The notes beneath the pieces were generated by a model. It ran no database searches. It had not been told where the DNA came from and saw only the letters and a list, made by a program, of their open reading frames with translations. 36,345 nt of DNA, from contig CAUJFI010000119.1 of the NCBI GenBank assembly GCA_963170125.1, positions 1 to 36,345 on the forward strand, in the 5' to 3' direction. The stretch is from Deinococcota bacterium. Its GTDB lineage: Bacteria; Deinococcota; Deinococci; Deinococcales; Trueperaceae. Of this stretch, positions 32,985 to 36,345 are shown piece by piece. The position numbers were made by a program, and so were the translations under genes. Position 1 is the stretch's first letter. Each line of letters begins with the position of its first letter.

Positions 32985-33012
32985 TTGACCTCACGAATGG
33001 CATACGTATAAT
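32985..33012 (+). promoter_or_regulatory. Near-consensus promoter of topA
   Basis: TTGACC (32985-32990), 16-nt spacer, TATAAT (33007-33012); 11 of 12 positions match the sigma-70 consensus. Start expected near 33019, leaving a leader of about 27 nt carrying GGGAGGT and GGGGAAG before the TTG start. It is the best promoter in the window by sequence. Confidence 0.8.
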
Positions 33013-33045
33013 GTCGGCGCTTCGCGGGAGGTAGGGGAAGTCATC

Positions 33046-36006
33046 TTGCCGTCTAAACACGCCACGACGCGACTCGTCATAGTCGAGTCGCCAACCAAGG
33101 CACGCACCATCAAGCGGTTCCTGCCGGCCGGCTACCAGGTGGAGGCCAGCATGGGGCACGTCCGCGACCTGCCGAGCAACGCGGCGGAGATCCCGGACCG
33201 TTACAAGAAGACCGACTGGGCGCGATTAGGCGTGAACGTCGATGCCGACTTCGAGCCGATCTACGTGATCTCGCCGAAGAAGCGCGCTGTCGTCAACAAC
33301 CTCAGGGCCGCGCTCAAGGCGGCCGACGAGGTCTATATCGCGACAGACGAGGACCGGGAGGGCGAGTCGATCGGCTGGCACCTCGTCGAGGTCCTCCAGC
33401 CCGACGTGCCCGTCAAGCGCATGGTGTTCCACGAGATCACCGAGCGCGCGATCCTCGAGGCGCTTGGGAAGACCCGCGACATCGACACGAACCTCGTCGA
33501 TGCCCAGGAGACGCGGCGCGTGCTCGACCGCCTCGTCGGCTACGCCATCAGCCCGCTGCTATGGCGCAAGATCGCTCCGAAGCTGAGCGCCGGGCGCGTG
33601 CAGAGCGTCGCCGTCAGGCTCCTCGTCATGCGCGAGCGTGAGCGCATGAGCTTCGTCAGCGCCGCCTACTGGGACATGGCCGCCAAGCTCGGGCGCGGGG
33701 ACACGACGTTCGACGCGACGCTCACCCACCTGGGTGGCGTGCGCGTGGCGGGCGGGCGCGACTACGACCCCGACACCGGTCGCCTCAAGGCAGAGCTGCG
33801 GCCCGGCGTGGACACCGTCGTACTCACCGAGGCGCGCGCCCGCGAGCTCGCGTCCGCCGCCGAGACGGCCGCTTGGCAGGTCGCCGGCCTCGAGGAACGC
33901 GAGCAGTCGCGCTCGCCTGCGGCGCCCTTCACGACGTCGACGTTGCAGCAGGAAGCCGGCCGCAAGCTCGGCCTCTCGGCCAGGGACACCATGCGCGTCG
34001 CGCAGAGCCTGTACGAGAACGGCTACATAACGTACATGCGCACCGACTCCACCTCGCTGTCGCATGAGGCCCTGAGCGCGGCCCGCGCGGCCATCACGCG
34101 CCGCTACGGCGCCGACTACCTCAGCGCCGGCGAGCGCAAGCACAAGGGCGGTGCGCGTAACGCCCAGGAGGCCCACGAGGCGATCAGGCCGGCGGGCACC
34201 GAGATGAAGACCGCGCATGAGCACGGCCTGAAGGGCGTCGAGGCCGCCGTCTACGACCTGGTGTGGAAGCGCACCGTCGCCTCCCAGATGGCCGACGCGC
34301 GCCTCAAGTTCGTGACCGCGCGCATCAACGCCGGCAAGGCCGGCATGCCGGAGTTGACGTTCAGGGCCACCGGCCGGAGCGTCCTCTTCCCCGGCTTCTT
34401 CAGAGCGTACGTCGAGGGTTCCGACGACCCGGAGGCCGCGCTCGACGACCGCGACCAGCCGCTGCCGCTCCTCGCCACGGGCGACGAGCTGGACTGCGCC
34501 GCGGTGACGGCCGAGGGCCACGAGACGAAGCCGCCCGCGCGCTTCACCGAGGCGTCCCTCGTCAAACTCCTCGAGGCGGAGGGCATCGGCAGGCCAAGCA
34601 CGTACGCGAGCATCATCGACACGATCCAGGCGCGCGGCTACGCCCGCAAGCAGAGCCAGCAGCTCGTGCCGACCTTCACCGCGTTCGCCACCAACAACCT
34701 CCTGGAGCGCCAGTTCAGGCAGCTCGTCGATACCGAGTTCACGGCCCAGATGGAGCAGGTCCTGGACGATATCGCCGCGGGCGAGCGCGCCTCCGGCGCG
34801 TACCTGCGCGACTTCTACCTCGGCAGCGGGGGCATCGTGCGGCTCGTCGACGACGCGCTCGAGGCCATCGACGCGCGCCAGATCTCGACGGTCGAGAACG
34901 TGGCCTGGGACCCGTACGTGGTGCGGGTCGGACGCTACGGACCGTACGTCGAGGGCCCCCTGGACGGCGAGACGCGCACGGCCTCGTTGCCGCCCGACAC
35001 GGCGCCCGGCGACCTGACCAAGGCCGACCTGACCAAGTACCTGACCGAGGGCAACATGGGCGACGTGACGATCGCCGTGGAGCCCGGCTCCGGCACGCCC
35101 GTCCTCCTGAAGCGGGGGCCGTTCGGCCCGTACCTCCAGCTCGGCGAGGTCGGCTCGAACGGCGGCAAACCCAAGCGCGTGTCGTTGCCACCGGGCGTGG
35201 ACCCCCACGAGGTCTCGAGCGACCTCGCGCTGCGGCTCATCGCCCTGCCGGCGCGCCTCGGCGACCACCCTGACGACGGCAAGGCCGTCGACGTCGGCAT
35301 CGGCCGCTTCGGCCCGTACGTGAAGCACGGGAGCACATTCGCCTCCATCCCCAAGGCCGAGTTCGTGCTCGACGTGGACTTCGAGCGCGCGCTGCAGCTC
35401 CTCGCCCAGAAGGCGCGCCGCGGCAGCGCGGCGCTCAGGGTCATCGGGACCGACCCGCGCACGGGTGAAGCCGTTGAGCTGTACGAGGGCCGCTTCGGCC
35501 CTTACGTGAAGCGTGGCAGCGTCAACGCCTCTCTGCCGCGCGACGTGGCGCCGGAAGCGCTCGAGCTCGACGAGGCCGTGGCGCTCCTGGACGCGCGCGA
35601 AGCCGCCGGACCCGCCAAGGGCAAGGGGCGCGGCAGGGGCAAGGCCGCCGCCAAGTCGACCGCCGTAAGGGGCCCGAGAACGAAGGCTACGGGCGGCGCG
35701 GGCAAGGCGAAAGCGAAGAAGGGCAAGGCGATCGGCAAGGCGACGCGCACGGCGACCGCCTCCGCGGCTCTCAAGACGAAGGCGACGCCGGAGCAGCTCA
35801 CGGCCTACCTCGGCGAGCTCGACCCGGCCGACGCGGCCGTGGCGGCGCTCACGCTCGGGGCTGGCGGCGCGGCGCTCGACGTGCCGACGGCAGCTGAGCG
35901 CCTCGGCATCGGCGTCGACGACGCGGAGGCGCGGAACAAGCGCGCCATGTTCAAGCTGCGCATGAGCTTCGGTCGGGACCGCGCGAGGCGCGAAGGCGGC
36001 GGCTGA
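33046..36006 (+). CDS. topA: DNA topoisomerase I (type IA)
   Basis: Relaxes negative supercoils. The 986-residue protein begins with the Toprim domain (LVIVESPTKARTIKRFLP, Glu14; catalytic acidic triad D101, D103, E105 in TDEDREGES), followed by the gate domains with active-site Tyr330 and Arg332 in YITYMRTDS, and PSTYASIIDTIQARGY later. The C-terminus has four Topo_C-type repeats (GRYGPYVEG, GPFGPYLQ, GRFGPYVKHG, GRFGPYVKRG at about 628, 690, 752 and 814) instead of zinc fingers, then a Lys/Ala/Gly-rich linker (about 850-905) and a small helical tail. TTG start 5 nt after GGGGAAG; no ATG or GTG start is better placed. Confidence 0.97.
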   Translation: MPSKHATTRLVIVESPTKARTIKRFLPAGYQVEASMGHVRDLPSNAAEIPDRYKKTDWARLGVNVDADFEPIYVISPKKRAVVNNLRAALKAADEVYIATDEDREGESIGWHLVEVLQPDVPVKRMVFHEITERAILEALGKTRDIDTNLVDAQETRRVLDRLVGYAISPLLWRKIAPKLSAGRVQSVAVRLLVMRERERMSFVSAAYWDMAAKLGRGDTTFDATLTHLGGVRVAGGRDYDPDTGRLKAELRPGVDTVVLTEARARELASAAETAAWQVAGLEEREQSRSPAAPFTTSTLQQEAGRKLGLSARDTMRVAQSLYENGYITYMRTDSTSLSHEALSAARAAITRRYGADYLSAGERKHKGGARNAQEAHEAIRPAGTEMKTAHEHGLKGVEAAVYDLVWKRTVASQMADARLKFVTARINAGKAGMPELTFRATGRSVLFPGFFRAYVEGSDDPEAALDDRDQPLPLLATGDELDCAAVTAEGHETKPPARFTEASLVKLLEAEGIGRPSTYASIIDTIQARGYARKQSQQLVPTFTAFATNNLLERQFRQLVDTEFTAQMEQVLDDIAAGERASGAYLRDFYLGSGGIVRLVDDALEAIDARQISTVENVAWDPYVVRVGRYGPYVEGPLDGETRTASLPPDTAPGDLTKADLTKYLTEGNMGDVTIAVEPGSGTPVLLKRGPFGPYLQLGEVGSNGGKPKRVSLPPGVDPHEVSSDLALRLIALPARLGDHPDDGKAVDVGIGRFGPYVKHGSTFASIPKAEFVLDVDFERALQLLAQKARRGSAALRVIGTDPRTGEAVELYEGRFGPYVKRGSVNASLPRDVAPEALELDEAVALLDAREAAGPAKGKGRGRGKAAAKSTAVRGPRTKATGGAGKAKAKKGKAIGKATRTATASAALKTKATPEQLTAYLGELDPADAAVAALTLGAGGAALDVPTAAERLGIGVDDAEARNKRAMFKLRMSFGRDRARREGGG

Positions 36007-36015
36007 GCGCCGACC

Positions 36016-36345
36016 ATGGGCGCTGCGGGTGAGCCCCTCGGCCGCGGCCTCAACCTGGCCGCGCTCGCGCGCTCGGCGGGTGGCGCACCCGTCGAGGTGC
36101 CCGGCTGGCCGGTGGAAGTGCAGAGCCTGAGCGCGCCGAGCGCCGTGTCGGGGGACCGCGCCAGATGGCTCGCCGTGCTGAGCGGCGAGGTGCTCGTCGA
36201 CCTGCCGTCGGGCGACTTCCGCGTGCTGAGGGCCGGCGACGGCCTCGCCTTCCCTCTCGGCGTGCGGGCCCCGCGGCGCAGCGGGGCCCGCCCCGCGGTG
36301 CGGCGGGGGCACGCCGCGCCCAGGACACGCAGGGTGAGACGGTAC
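36016..36345 (+). CDS. Cupin-like protein, truncated by window end
   Basis: ATG 9 nt after the topA stop; open for 110 codons to the window edge. Residues 28-85 (starting VEVPGWPVEVQSLSA, then RARWLAVLSGEVLVDLPSGD, then FRVLRAGDGLAFPLGV) look like the beta-strands of a small cupin barrel with its GD turn. The last 27 residues turn abruptly Arg/Pro-rich (RAPRRSGARPAVRRGH) where a cupin would give further strands, and the DNA there forms two strong hairpins, so the reading frame beyond about 36260 is doubtful. Function not predicted. The SD is weak; it could be translated by coupling to topA. Confidence 0.55.
   Translation, partial: MGAAGEPLGRGLNLAALARSAGGAPVEVPGWPVEVQSLSAPSAVSGDRARWLAVLSGEVLVDLPSGDFRVLRAGDGLAFPLGVRAPRRSGARPAVRRGHAAPRTRRVRRY
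36264..36317. repeat. Two strong GC hairpins near window end
   Basis: An 11-bp perfect stem (36264-36274 with 36281-36291, 6-nt loop) followed by a 6-bp stem GCGGCG/CGCCGC (36300-36305 with 36312-36317, 6-nt loop). They fall inside the cupin-like reading frame. They may be a regulatory structure or mark a mis-assembled stretch. Confidence 0.5.

Noticed and set aside
33559..36312. 917-codon antisense frame opposite topA
   Set aside because: Its length follows from topA codon bias (few stops in the antisense frame). His/Arg/Gly-rich composition, no motifs, no start signal.

Overview
The window is about 36 kb of GC-rich (close to 70%), densely packed chromosomal DNA, almost all housekeeping genes. 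Several features point to the Deinococcota (Deinococcus-Thermus), perhaps a Truepera-like lineage: the futalosine-pathway menaquinone gene mqnD, a short GidA-related flavoprotein like one known from Thermus, an A-rich slippage site in dnaX, and many start codons sitting 6-9 nt behind a TANNNT -10 box with no Shine-Dalgarno (SD) sequence (leaderless mRNAs). The phylum is an inference. I saw no CRISPR array, insertion sequence, prophage, tRNA or rRNA gene.

Layout. 1-2.7 kb: hisD (cut by the window edge), a divergent 2-hydroxyacid dehydrogenase and a TetR regulator. 2.8-4.3 kb: the infC-rpmI-rplT translation operon (minus strand), with a likely AUU start for infC and a structured leader before rpmI. 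4.3-10.4 kb: a GNAT acetyltransferase, a membrane-anchored PIG-L deacetylase, a CoA-binding protein coupled to mqnD, a small unknown protein, the menG-unknown-GidA-like operon, and a glutaredoxin. 10.6-20.2 kb: gnd, typA, scpA, pyrD, a cobalamin adenosyltransferase, ispG, hisN and dgt. 20.3-24.5 kb: an envelope-related group (PrcB-like lipoprotein, GT28 glycosyltransferase, exported FAD oxidoreductase). 24.5-29.7 kb: a Ca2+-type P-ATPase, a DUF815 AAA ATPase and a patatin (minus strand). 29.7-36.3 kb: dnaX-ybaB-recR, topA and the start of a cupin-like gene.

The most striking element is in dnaX. The zero frame ends three codons after an A7 run that is correctly phased as a -1 slippery heptamer (A AAA AAA). 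A GC-rich hairpin follows 7 nt later, and the -1 frame stays open for 215 more codons, the first 133 of them without a start codon. The short gamma-like form would be the default product and the longer tau-like form would need frameshifting or polymerase slippage, the reverse of the E. coli arrangement.

Other points of interest are a repeated leaderless-promoter pattern that fixes the start codons of about 15 genes, a single near-symmetrical -10 box that appears to serve both hisN and dgt, and the hairpin-rich segment ahead of rpmI. Genes that work together: mqnD and menG (menaquinone); infC, rpmI and rplT (initiation and 50S assembly); dnaX, ybaB and recR (replication and repair); hisD and hisN (histidine); scpA, topA and dnaX (chromosome maintenance).
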